Assembly (NCBI RefSeq): GCF_029227915.1
Contig: NC_079877.1
Span: 29,041,851 to 29,105,850 of the forward strand
Length of the DNA stretch: 64,000 nucleotides
Direction of reading: 5' to 3'
Source: Hydractinia symbiolongicarpus
Lineage: Eukaryota; Cnidaria; Hydrozoa; Anthoathecata; Hydractiniidae
A program made the translations under genes and the position numbers. A model generated the notes under the pieces. That model worked only from the letters and a program-made list of their open reading frames with translations. It was not told the DNA's origin and made no database searches. This document shows positions 1 through 10,254 of the stretch, piece by piece (position 1 is the stretch's first letter; each line of letters begins with the position of its first letter).

Positions 1-1
1 C

Positions 2-565
2 ACTGACATTGTTGAAAAAGACATTCCACTACTCCTTTCTCGAGAAGCTATGAAAAAAGCAAACATGTCCATTGACTTCAAAGATGATACTGCCTCAGTA
101 TTTAACACTGTTGTGAACCTCAATGTGACGAAGAGTGGTCACTATACAGTTCCACTCACCAGACAAACACAACTCTTGTCCATGGTTGATACAAAATGCA
201 AACCAAACATTGTCTTATCTGTTCAGGAAGCAGCATCAAAGCATAACCAAGCACTGAAGATACACCGTCAGTTTGCGCATGCACCAGTTCACAAACTCAT
301 CAAGTTGGTAAAATCTGCTGGCGACCCCCGGGCACATGATAAAGAGCTGGAGCAAGAGCTGCATGCTGTTGCGAAAAATTGCCAAACATGTCAACAGTAT
401 GGCAGAGCTGCACTCAGACCCGTTGTTGGTTTACCATCAGCCAACAAATTTCTAGACACTGCTGCCATGGATCTGAAATTCTATCGTCAAAAGATACTGC
501 TACATATGATCAGCCATGCTACACGTCTTTCGGCCTGTGTAAGAATCCCTTCCAAACGAAAATGA
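2..565 (+). pseudogene. Retroelement Pol fragment, protease end followed by integrase start
   Basis: The reading frame is open from base 2, so it is cut by the window edge. The first part looks like the C-terminal end of a retropepsin-type domain (DIPLLLSREAMKKA). It is followed by a zinc-binding integrase head with histidines in HRQFAH and cysteines in CQTCQ, then the first residues of an integrase core (AAMDLKFY). Protease directly before integrase is the gene order of Ty1/copia elements; Ty3/gypsy and BEL place reverse transcriptase between them. A stop at 563-565 ends the frame only a few residues into the core, and I see no reverse transcriptase after it. It lies just beyond the last recognised exon of the minus-strand RING/ankyrin gene. 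Family assignment is inference. Confidence 0.6.
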
Positions 566-693
566 AATGGTGTGCAGTAGAAAATAATCCCTCCCTCAAA
601 AAAGCGATAGCAAAGTAGATAATACTACAAATAAGATAAAATTAATATCTCCAATTACATTTACTACTAAGAAATTGAAATTAACAGCTTACC
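566..693. other. Region between retroelement fragment and ankyrin exon
   Basis: AT-rich sequence that should be intron or downstream region of the minus-strand RING/ankyrin gene. A good donor (GTAAGC on the minus strand) starts at 693, so another exon is expected at or beyond the left edge of the window. Confidence 0.5.
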
Positions 694-1152
694 GCAATCT
701 ACATGACAGTTTATCTTTAACCACTGAACCAACAGTGACTTGAGAAGGCTTCTGATGATGCATATTTAATATATCACGCCTTACACCAGGTGTGGCCAGC
801 AACAACCGAACACACCCATCACTGTCATTTTCATATGCATCGTGCAAAGGTGTGTTACCAAACTTGTTTCCCTGATTAATGCGAGAGTGGTCATGATTGA
901 TTAAAATTCTTAGCACGTCCTCATAACCTAATCTGGCACAAAAGTGATAGGCATTATCTCCATTCATGTCTATTGCCCAAACATCACTGTTATGTTTAAG
1001 TAAAATTTCTACGATAGATGGCTTGTTATGATATGCAGCATCAATTAATAGCGTTGATCCATCAAAATCTCTTACATTTGCCAAATTAGGATGTCGTGTC
1101 AAACTAACACGGAATGCTTCTGCATCATTTTGTTTAATAAGAGATAAGACTT
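694..1152 (-). CDS. RING/B-box/ankyrin protein, exon 3 (ankyrin repeats)
   Basis: This exon encodes about 153 residues of ankyrin repeats, with the typical GSTLLIDAAYHNKPSIVEIL and GNTPLHDAYEND helix-turn-helix patterns in four or so units. On the minus strand it is bounded by an acceptor (TTTAG at 1157-1153) and a donor (GTAAGC from 693). It begins with two bases that complete a codon, which fits the single base left by exon 2 at 3689-4635, so direct splicing keeps the frame. Ankyrin repeats bind proteins and would give the ubiquitin ligase its substrate or partner specificity. The C-terminus lies outside the window. An extra phase-neutral exon in the 2.5-kb intron cannot be excluded. Confidence 0.75.
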
Positions 1153-3688
1153 CTAAATAATAATAATAAACTAACCTATAAGCCCTGTTGAAAAATTCAC
1201 CTAGTAATGTGAAAATTATTTTAGATGGTTATATTGTGGCCACAAAGTTTAAAACAAAAAACTGTGATATTTAGGCTATTTTCTAAAAAAATGTTCAATT
1301 AAGAATGCATAAGAATTATTATTTATTCATGCATAAGAATTATTATTATTTTGCATCTCCCTTTCATAGGAAAATAAAATCAAAGTTCCAAACATCTTCA
1401 AACCGCACTATTTCACACAAAAAGCAATTTGGTTTGTTGGATACCGTCATATGATGTGTACTGAAATTTTCTTTGCTGTTTGTCTTTAATAATTTTAGTT
1501 TTCTTAATTGCAGTATTTTCAGCACTTCTAAAAAAAGATTAAAGAAACAATTATATTTGTAGCTATGAAGAAAAAAAGGCACTGGTTTATTAGCACATGG
1601 ATATAAAACTAAATCACCGCTAAAACAAATCATATAATTAATTCACAGCAGCACAGTAGGCATGAAAGAATTCATTTTGAACTACATAAATGTTTTGAAG
1701 AATGCAGTTCTACTTTACCTGAATCCCTTTCTTAGAGGAAAAAGACATCAGGTCAAAATAAAAAGAATAAATGTTTCTGGTTTGCTGGGTGACAAGAAAA
1801 AATCACTCAAGTGGTTATAAAATCTTTTCTTATATTTTCTAAATGGCGTCAATTTGTTATTTGCAAGCCTTTTTCGCCCCTCCATGTCCGCTAAACTTTA
1901 AAAATGAAAAGAACCATAACAATATTTCCTTATGCCGCACAAGGGTTGGAGTGAGTCAAATCATAAGAAAAACGGGAATTTCAATCCACATAATAATGGC
2001 TTTAATTTAATTAAATGTTACTTCTTGTGGGACAAACAAATATTTTAGCGTAATTAAAATTATGAATTAAAAATTGAGGAGATACTAGTTGGTTTTCTCA
2101 TTGTTTTCACATTCTTATCACAGTTTACAAAGAAATTAGGGTGCGATAATCATAAAAAAATTTCAATCAGAGTTTATCCTAAGAATTTAATTATATTTTA
2201 TTCTAATAGGCTCACCACTCAATTTCAAAGAGTAGATTTCAGGACTTTTTCAGAATCATTACAAGAGTTTTTCAACCTTTTTCCAGGAGTAATTTTGTTT
2301 AACAAAAACAGAAATTTTAATAAAAATAAGCTGGAAACTTTTTTTCAGGAGTTTTCTCCCATTTTTGCAACTTTTTAAGAAGAATTTAAATAAATTATTT
2401 GCAAAAAATTCACCTTATCCGCTGCTGCATTGAAGAAAAGCCTCTTCACCCAGCTGGGATGCCAGGAACATTGAATCTTTTTATACAGGCCTCAATTTGA
2501 ATTTTGCTTGTTATAGAAACTTTTAATTCTTCTCTACATAACAACATAACTTTTTTATAGTTTTAAAAATGTGCAAACACCTAACCTTGCTTTATTCTTG
2601 GTAAAATTAACAATTGTTTCGTAATCAATTGTTTCATAGTCAACATTTTCACAATACTCTAAACAAAGGGCAGTAAGTATTCTTAAAGAGGAAAATATGC
2701 CAACAAATCTAGTTCTTTAAGCCACTTAAGGCTTCTTGTGCTTAAAGTTATACATTGCTTACTTACTATGTCTAGTCTTTCTGTTTTATATGGTATTTTT
2801 GTCAAATAATAATATTTTTACTATTTTATCATATCATATATTTTATTTTGTTTAACCACGTTATCTTAAACAACTAAGTGGAATGCTGTAAAAAACTATT
2901 ATTTTTCAAAGGGGGGGTTAAAGAACAAAAGAGAAATTGACTTTACTACATTTTCAAACAACTACATAGTTGAGTTCAAAAATAACATCTCAAAAGCCAC
3001 ATGTCTAATAATAGCATCTCGTTAAAATTTAGTCTAATGTCCCAAAATCTTTTTTTTTTGGAAAAGACAGAAGTTGCAGGTAGAAAGTTATTTCTAACAG
3101 TCTCTATTTCACTCTTATTTGAAAGCTAAAATGTTTTTAGGTGAATATCAGGTATGTTCCTACAATTCTTTATAATCTCTATGCTCCTACTCATAGATAA
3201 TTATTATAACCCTATGGTACATGTTTATAAGTTGAAGTTTTTATTCACTGCCATCTATACAAAGTTTTTTTATTGTCATTATATCAATTAAACAAATACG
3301 CAGGATGCAATAGATACGTGGATATCTTACAAAAAAATTGATTTTCTTATCTCACTTTTTTGTAACTTACTGCTAATAGAAATATTGAAACAACTTTGAA
3401 TTTACCTTACAGTTTATGGCTTGGTTGTGTTGCATTTATTTGTTTTCGTCATTGCAAACTCGTTGACAACCAAATATGGCCATCACATTTTAAAAGGTAG
3501 GTTTTTAAACAAGAGAAAACTTTATTAAAGCAAAACACAGCAACATTACTGCAAAAATCCCTAACAGCTGCGATTAACAATGAACAGACTTTTTTATATA
3601 GACAGCATTAAATGGAGCAACACAAAAAATGTAGGGCTAATGTTATTGCAGAAAATAAAACCTGCCATTATCAATCTAAAAAAAATAC
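1153..3688 (-). other. Intron 2 of the RING/ankyrin gene
   Basis: About 2.5 kb of AT-rich sequence with no convincing coding segment. An 89-codon open frame at 1364-1633 on the minus strand has no recognisable domain. A short direct duplication of an ATGCATAAGAATTATTATT stretch lies near 1303-1350. No intact transposon was recognised. Confidence 0.5.
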
Positions 3689-4635
3689 CTTCTGATAGTT
3701 CCATGTACGACTTGAAATCACTCCCTAGTCGTTCCAAGTTAAATGTCTTCTGAAATGGGTGTAACTCAAAAATACAAAATTTTACTTGATTTACATATAA
3801 GTCACAAGAATTTATTTTATCCACAGATATTTCTACTTTTCCAAATGGTGCTTGAAACATTGAGGAAGCAGGCATTTCTCCTACGAAAATTTTAAGACGT
3901 GGCAATGTATATGGTAAGGAAGCCAATTGCCTAATGTTTTTTTCAATCTCCTTCTGTTCAGCAATTAGTTCATAAAGTGCCTTGCGATTCAAAATTTGAT
4001 AAAAGTCCGAAAGATTATTCCCCCCTTGGTTTTGAAGCAATCCAACACTGGATACTTCTGCTCTGAATAATGCTATTTTATTATCAAAATCTTCATACAA
4101 GCCCTCTTCCATTTTATTCAACATCTTTGCATATTCTTGCAAACAATATAATTTCCTTGCTTTAATTTCCTTCACATAACGTTCTCTATAATTTTTAAGA
4201 TCGACCGAAGTGTTATCATATGTTAAAGATAATTCCTGCAAAATACCATCTGCCCACTTGAGGGACTCCATTTGTGGGGCAAATGAATGTTTTATTAGGG
4301 TCCCAATTTCCTCAATGGAATTCATTTCATGATCTTTATGTTCTCTGTTTGAGCAGTAGATGCATATAAACAAATTATCACATTTAATGCAAACATCACT
4401 TGCAATAGACTGATGCTTTTGGCATAGAGGTTGAATTTTACCAGACTTTCCATCAAATGAAATAGACGTATAAAAACCTTTATTGCATGAATGCGAGGAC
4501 CAACAATTGGTACAAGATTTAAGACTACATTGTGAGCAGGAACGAGACGCTGGTTTTTGACACCCCGTTGATTGATGACATATTTCTTTGGGTTTTTCTT
4601 TTGGCTCTTTCGCTTTTTTCTTATCATTTAAATCA
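3689..4635 (-). CDS. RING/B-box/ankyrin protein, exon 2 (B-box zinc finger and coiled coil)
   Basis: This exon of 315 codons plus two bases starts after an acceptor (TTTTAG at 4641-4636) and ends at a donor (GTATTT from 3688). It opens with a Lys-rich linker, then a Cys-rich B-box-1-like stretch (CSQCSLKSCTNCW), then a clear B-box 2: C..H (LCQKHQ), CIKC, CIYC and H..H (EHKDHE). A long helical, Glu/Lys-rich region follows, as expected for the TRIM coiled coil (KNYRERYVKEIKARKL, QKEIEKNIRQL). The first base completes a Cys codon with the two bases left by exon 1, so RING, B-box and coiled coil form one tripartite-motif reading frame. Such proteins are normally dimeric E3 ubiquitin ligases in the cytoplasm or nucleus. 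Confidence 0.8.
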
Positions 4636-5619
4636 CTAAAATTAGCAATGTAAAGTAAGGTTTAAAGAAGTCTATTTTCTTGTATCTTTTAGACCTCACA
4701 ATAAAATAATCTTTCTTGTCATGCAAAATGGTGGAAACCCCGAAGCAAATTTGTTGTTATAAATAAAATAGTATATAACATTTTTACCAAATATGTCCCA
4801 ATTCGGGCCCTGACCAGACTACTCAGGCTGAAGCCAAATTTCTGGTTCTAATAAAAAGGTAACAGCTAATGGAGAAGAAATTCTCCAAGAATACATTAAT
4901 TAATAAATTGTAGAAGCTTTTAATAATAAATTTGTTGTCAACAGATTTAAAAAAATTATATTCTTGTAAACAGCGGAAACAATACTTTAAAGTCTTGACG
5001 ACCAAATGGTTCTGGTTGAAACCTTGTGGGTGACATTTTCACCTTTTACCTTTTATTATTTTATTATTATTATTTTTCTTTTTGATTTTATTTTGTCTGG
5101 CAGACTATATTTCCATATCATACCATATCAGAGTGGGTCATCAAGAGTGACACCACCCTAACTAAATATCTAGCATACAATGGAAGGATTTTCCTTAAGA
5201 TAATATGTTTTACACAATCTTAAACAATCTTAATTCTCTTTATCTCACATCTTTCAGCCTGCTAACTAAAAATAAAATTTAGAAGAAAAAAAGTTTTTTG
5301 TTGGGAAAAGATCTAAAACTTTCAAGCTTTTATCAAAAATTCTACTTTGGATTATGGAATACACCAGTAGATGAAAACAAGAATTTCAATATTGTAGCAG
5401 GTACTTTATGATGTTCCCTTTCCTAAATCTATATAGGATTAATAGCCATACATGATAATTACAACAAATTGAAAAACATTGAACAGAATGTTATTAAACC
5501 TGATTTTGTTTTCCTAAAATACAGAATTCTGTAAGTAAAAAATTATGCAAATTTGTTGCTCTTGTCTCATACATGCTATTTCTTTTTATTTTCTGTCAAA
5601 ATTTATGAAGGGGTTATAC

Positions 5620-7335
5620 AGGGTTAAAAGCCCATTGTGGTGGAGGATTGCTTCAGTTTGGATTGGCAACAAACATGGTGGTTTGCAACAATTCCTTCAG
5701 TAAGAGACAGAGTTGGCTGATAATGAGTCAGGTGGTTGTCAGACACAGATAAATTACTTTCTGGTTAGAAAGTCAGACAAGGTGGTTAAGGATGTGAAAG
5801 TTGTATCAGGGGAATAGTGTGTTTCCCAGCATAGGTTGCTGGTTTGTGATATTATCATGAAGAGTGTAAAAAAAGACAAATGGAAATAAAAAAGCCCCAT
5901 TCTAAAGTTTGGAAGCTGAAGGAAAAGATTGTAGCAATATCATTTAGTGCAAAAGTTCAGCAGCTGGGTCATGATGGTCAATGTGATAGTGAAAATGTTG
6001 GAAGTACTCGGACTACTTTGAAGAACTGTCTTCTGGAAGCTTCTGATGATACCTGTGCGTGAACGAAAGGACCAGTCAGATTTAGACAGACCAGGCGTTG
6101 AAATAATAAGTTGACCAGTGTATAAAGGAAAAGATTAAACTTTGGAAAGAGTTGTAGAAAAATGTTGTAGATGAAAAGTGTATACGTAACAAAGGTGTTT
6201 TGGCTGCAGGATTATCAGGTGTTGTTGCAGAGATAGCGAAAGCGTCTGGATATACTGGAGTTGAGCTAATTACAAGTGTGGCTAATCAGATTATAAAGGA
6301 TGGTGGTTTCCGAGTATTTGACAGTCAAGTGCAATAGTGACTTGTTTCAAGCGCAAGGGTCATACATTAGAAAGAGGTAACTATAGAGGGTTGATCAAGT
6401 AATAAGTTATTAAAAGAGTGACTACTTAGAGAAAGAATTAATATAGATAAGATGCAATTTAGTTTGGGCGTGGCACTACTGATGCAATATTTTTACTTAG
6501 ACATCTTCGTACATAGTATTTAGGAAAGAGAAAGAATCTCTATTTTCCTATGTAGATTTCGAGAAAGCTTGTGATAGAGTGTTACTTTGGAAGAATTAGT
6601 TGAAAAGTTTGAGAAGTGGAAGAAAGAACTAAAAGAGTGGTCTTGTGGAGTTTGCAGGTAAGGGGTTGGTAGTTACTCAATTTTTTGTCAGCCTTGTAAA
6701 CATTGGGTACATAAAAAGTGCAGTGGTATTGAAGGAAGGTTAACAGCTAATATTCAATTTGTATGCAAGCCTTACAAAAGTGAGATGATAGATAATAGAG
6801 TATTTCCAGCTTTAATGATGTGGCTCGTTAAAGATAGTGGATAACTTCTGTTACTTAGGTGATATATTGGGTGGCAGGGGGGGGGGGGGGGGTGTGTTGG
6901 AAGAAGTGATACTTGCAGGATAGGTTCTGCTTTGAAAAAGTTCAAAGAGTTACTTCCTTTGTTGACTAGCAGGGCCTTGTCAATTTATGTAAAAGGTAGG
7001 TTGTGCGAGGCCTGTGCACGCATTGTTATGTTGTATGGTGCTGAGACATGAGAAGTGAAGCATTAAGATGTTGACTGTTAAGTAAGGAATGATAGGAGAA
7101 TGGTTAGGTGGATGTGGAAAAGGTTTGTGGATTCTCTAGTTTCCATATTGATATCTGAGAAATACATTACGAGTTGAGCAGTAGCAGAATCTGTGGGTTC
7201 TGCACTGCTAAAAATTGAATAAATTATGTTTAAACGAGTGTCCTTAATTGGCTAAGTACTCTTTCTGAATATTGCTTTCCTAAGTGTGACCCTGCAAAAG
7301 AAAATGAAAAATGATGGCAAAGTTGCATAAAGTGA
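5620..7335 (+). pseudogene. Non-LTR retrotransposon (jockey/CR1-like) reverse transcriptase relic
   Basis: Reading all three plus frames gives scattered reverse-transcriptase pieces in the right order. NYRG plus an INIDKMQFSLG-type segment lies near 6370-6480, and an FEKACDRV-like palm segment near 6550-6590. A Cys/His finger (CGVCRKGV, HWVHKKCSG) lies near 6640-6790, and a DNFCYLGD element near 6840-6880. C-terminal thumb and connection pieces (SALKKFKELLPLLTSRA, RRMVRWMW-like) follow near 6920-7120. Many stops and frameshifts separate them, so the copy is dead. It lies in intron 1 of the RING gene, antisense to that gene. The clade is uncertain. Confidence 0.6.
6877..6892 (+). repeat. 16-base guanine homopolymer
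   Basis: An uninterrupted run of 16 G inside the LINE relic, just after the DNFCYLGD segment where these elements often encode glycines. Homopolymer expansion is the simplest explanation, and its exact length is likely to be unreliable. Confidence 0.9.
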
Positions 7336-8048
7336 AGTAAAGTGGTTTATGATTGCTGTTAACTTCGCTATGTAATAATAATCACCATATTTTGTCTGTT
7401 TCTGCACAAAAACCCACCACAATAGAAAGACACAAAAATTGCAGTATAAAGGATGGTGGAGCCCATAGATTTAGGGAGCATTCACATATTACGTAGTAAA
7501 TTTTTTGCCTAAGTTCTACTCCCCCCTCCCCCATGTAATCATTGGTAATCATTTGGCTGACCCCCTCCACTCCCAAAATTACTTCATCATCCACTTACCC
7601 TCCCCAACTGGTATTCAGATAGGTTTAGAACACAATTATTTTTTAGTTTGGCTTCAGCATTACTATATGTGTTAAGTTTGACGTTACCTCTCCTTTTAAT
7701 GTATTTTATTTAAATAATTTGTTTCTGCTTTGAACATTATTCTATAGTTAGGGTGATTTTTATGTCATACAATGGTTTTTTGTTGTTTTAAAAAGGAACT
7801 GTGAAAATGTATAAGCTTTGCAAGGTAGTTTTTTGATAGTCAACAACGGAAATAAATAAATAATGGCAGAGCCAAAAACAAAAATAATTTAATGTCCTTT
7901 ATTTTCACATGACAAGCAGTGGTGAGTAGGCATAGTAAAGCAAAGCATCCATGAAATACAATAAACTACTTACGCACCACTTCTAACAACCATGAAAGAA
8001 AAAATCATTTATTAGAATAAGATTATAAATACAAGACTAATATCTTAC

Positions 8049-8329
8049 CATTCTGTATGCTTGTTTAATAAATCCAAAACTCCCATTAACGCAAAATTTG
8101 CTGGCAAAAATTCAGTAGTTTTGTCCATACTAATGGAAGTAATGTCATCACACTTCATAGGACACTCAATACTTGCACTTCCATTTTCATCAAATTTTAA
8201 GAGATCATCAAGACAACCTTTACAAAATGTATGTCCACAAAGCAATTGCTTGGGTGCAACTAAAGAATGTAAACAAATATTACATTCTACCAACTTTGTT
8301 AGTTCGGCTGTATTTACTGGAAATGCCAT
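8049..8329 (-). CDS. RING/B-box/ankyrin protein, exon 1 (RING finger)
   Basis: The first exon encodes 93 residues plus two bases and starts at ATG 8329-8327. It carries a full C3HC4 RING finger: Cys16, Cys19, Cys31, His33, Cys36, Cys39, Cys56 and Cys60, with the usual LLCGHTFCKGCL core. A RING binds an E2 enzyme and directs ubiquitin transfer. The exon ends at a good donor (GTAAGA from 8048), leaving two bases that pair in phase with the first base of exon 2. I chose this start because the RING begins 15 residues after it and no upstream in-frame continuation is evident. The full gene spans at least 694-8329 on the minus strand. It is not one of the named vertebrate TRIM genes that I can recognise. 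Confidence 0.85.
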
Positions 8330-8489
8330 TACCTAGATGTACAAGTTTTGGAAAAAATATAATGCAAATAAATCTGATCACAAGTATAGATATATAATGG
8401 TAACATACAAAAACACTTTTAGTAATGAATAGAGCTACTTTGTGCATTGCAAACATACTGCATGGCAGTGAGTGAGATTCAATCCATGG
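8330..8489. other. Presumed upstream region of the RING/ankyrin gene
   Basis: Short AT-rich stretch between the RING start codon and the DIRS relic. No clear promoter motif can be named by eye. Confidence 0.3.
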
Positions 8490-9410
8490 TCCTCAGAATT
8501 TGGAGCCACAAAAAAACCTACTAAATCTTAAAAACATCCTAGCAGTATTGATTTCTATGCCTAGGTTATCACCTGTGACGGTCCCACAACTTTATCTGGG
8601 GTCAATGACACCCCTAAGTACTCAAAAAAAAAACTTTTCAATCAACTTAATGAGTTCTTCACATGTTACTTTAGACTGATTGCATATATAAAGTCATCAA
8701 GATTAGCAAAAAAGATGTTAAATATACGCTATGTACTTGAGAATCTAGTGTACCAACTCCGCAAAGTGATTAAAGGTAAACAGTGAGGACCTAACCCTAA
8801 AAGGGAGTTGACGTCGAAAAATATTGCCCCTACCATCTGTATCCTAGTAGATGCCAATCATCCTAGTCAACTGGGCAAAAATGAAAGGCATGTTTAATAT
8901 CTGGTTTGGCTAAAAAGAGATTTTGTCCTTAGGATAACATACCATGTCAATGACATCACCAAATGATGAGTAACTAACTGAGTAGTCTTTCTTAGAAATC
9001 CCATCATTAATTGAAAACTTGTATAGGGAGGAGAGATATAAAATACAAGAACAGTACTGTCATTTTAAGGTGCTGCACTCACTGAGGAGCAGTAAAAATT
9101 AGCTATAGTGGCGTTGTCGAAGGGTCCTCTACGATTAAATTCTTTTAAAATAGACTTGTCCACTTGATGCGTTCACAATAGGCAGTTGTTTGCACAGAGT
9201 AACCCTTTGTTAAACCGCCAACTGGTAGGAACCTTCAGGGACATTTTGCTGGGAAGCATTCCATAACAATTCTGATCCTTCACTGCCTATATCATAGAAA
9301 AACGACCTAGGACGATCAGTAGCAAAATGTTTCCCCCTGACTACAAAAAAAGAAAAACAGGAATAAGTGGTACGCATGGAAGCAGAATAGGAAGGAGTTG
9401 ACACATACTT
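8490..9410 (-). pseudogene. DIRS-type retrotransposon reverse transcriptase relic
   Basis: On the minus strand, pieces of a DIRS-like reverse transcriptase appear in order across several frames. They are a FSINDGIS-YSSFGDVI segment near 8960-9050, a KPDIKHAFHF-like palm strand near 8900, and a YFFDVNSLLG-type strand near 8810. A NLDDFI catalytic-type segment lies near 8690, and the closing EYLGVSLTPDKVVGPS and GIEINTAR segments lie near 8520-8620. This pattern is typical of elements that use a tyrosine recombinase. The recombinase was not seen. Upstream minus-strand sequence to about 9410 is open for 67 codons and may be the preceding part of Pol. Frameshifts and stops show it is inactive. 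Confidence 0.6.
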
Positions 9411-9685
9411 CAATCGTTTTCTTTTTTTCCTTTTTCTATCATTTAAACTTCGTAACGTCCTCTTAGATATTGGCTGTAATAATGTCAGCTTGAATCCTTC
9501 TCATTTTTTCTTATCTTTAGATTGTTCGTACACTGGGGGGAAGTTTGGTTTAGTGCCCATGGGTGCTTCCAACTGGTCATAATATTGGCATGTTTTCCTA
9601 TCGTTTCTTGAGTTGGTGTTTTGGTCCTTTACTTTTTTGTAGTGTTTTACCATTGTTTGCCAACATGGGCAGACCTACATAAAAA

Positions 9686-10254
9686 TACCATATTTTCTCT
9701 ATTTAACGCCCCTCTCTATTTAGCGACGAGTGTTTCTCCAACGTAAGGACATTAAATATTCTTGTAAACATGGTGTCCTTTTATGAGACTTTGGAATTTA
9801 TTTGATGATACAGTTTTATGATGAATGGTTAGCAAATGGCGTACATCAATACACAGAAGCCGGCAACCACAAACCTGCAGCAGTTAGTAGTTACCTGGAT
9901 TTCAGAAGCATGGAATGGTCTTGACGCTAGTATGAATTAATCCACTGTTTTAAGGAAACTCAGCCTTGTGCATCTGGTTCAGTTCCAGCTATTGAGAAAT
10001 GCTGATGAACTGAACGAAAACCGGCTCTCGCCATCTGACTCAGATGTCGAAGAGTCAAATAATGAAAAAAATTTAATAGACGTGGATGAAGATGAAGACG
10101 ACCATGTCAATATTGAAGATTTGTAAAAATCTTGTAAACTAGATCTAACATGTCAAAAACAATTTTTTTTATAAGCACTCCTCTCTTATTAAAGCTCCCT
10201 ACACAACTTCAAATTTTATTAACGCCCAGGGTGTTAAATAGAGAAAATACAGTA
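9686..10254 (+). mobile_element. pogo/Tigger-type DNA transposon remnant (MITE-like, 569 bp)
   Basis: The ends are inverted repeats: TACCATATTTTCTCTATTTA at the left, and the right end read in reverse gives TACTGTATTTTCTCTATTTA. Both are bounded by TA, the target of Tc1/mariner-pogo transposases. Inside, plus-strand pieces resemble the C-terminal end of a pogo transposase, with a WISEAWN-like segment near 9895-9930 and an acidic SDVEESNN, DEDEDD tail near 10040-10110. Frames are broken, so this is an internally deleted copy. Confidence 0.7.

Larger units (their letters stand above)
4636..8048 (-). other. Intron 1 of the RING/ankyrin gene
   Basis: A 3.4-kb intron joining the RING exon to the B-box exon. 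It holds a LINE relic at about 5620-7335 on the opposite strand, a 16-base G run at 6877-6892 and TTA-rich low-complexity sequence near 5040-5080. No other coding segment is convincing. Confidence 0.6.

Noticed and set aside
1364-1633. 89-codon minus-strand frame in intron 2
   Set aside because: No domain, biased composition, and splicing of the flanking exons is already in phase without it.
4322-4627. 101-codon minus-strand frame
   Set aside because: It is a shifted frame of the B-box exon; only the other frame has the Cys/His pattern and correct splice phases.
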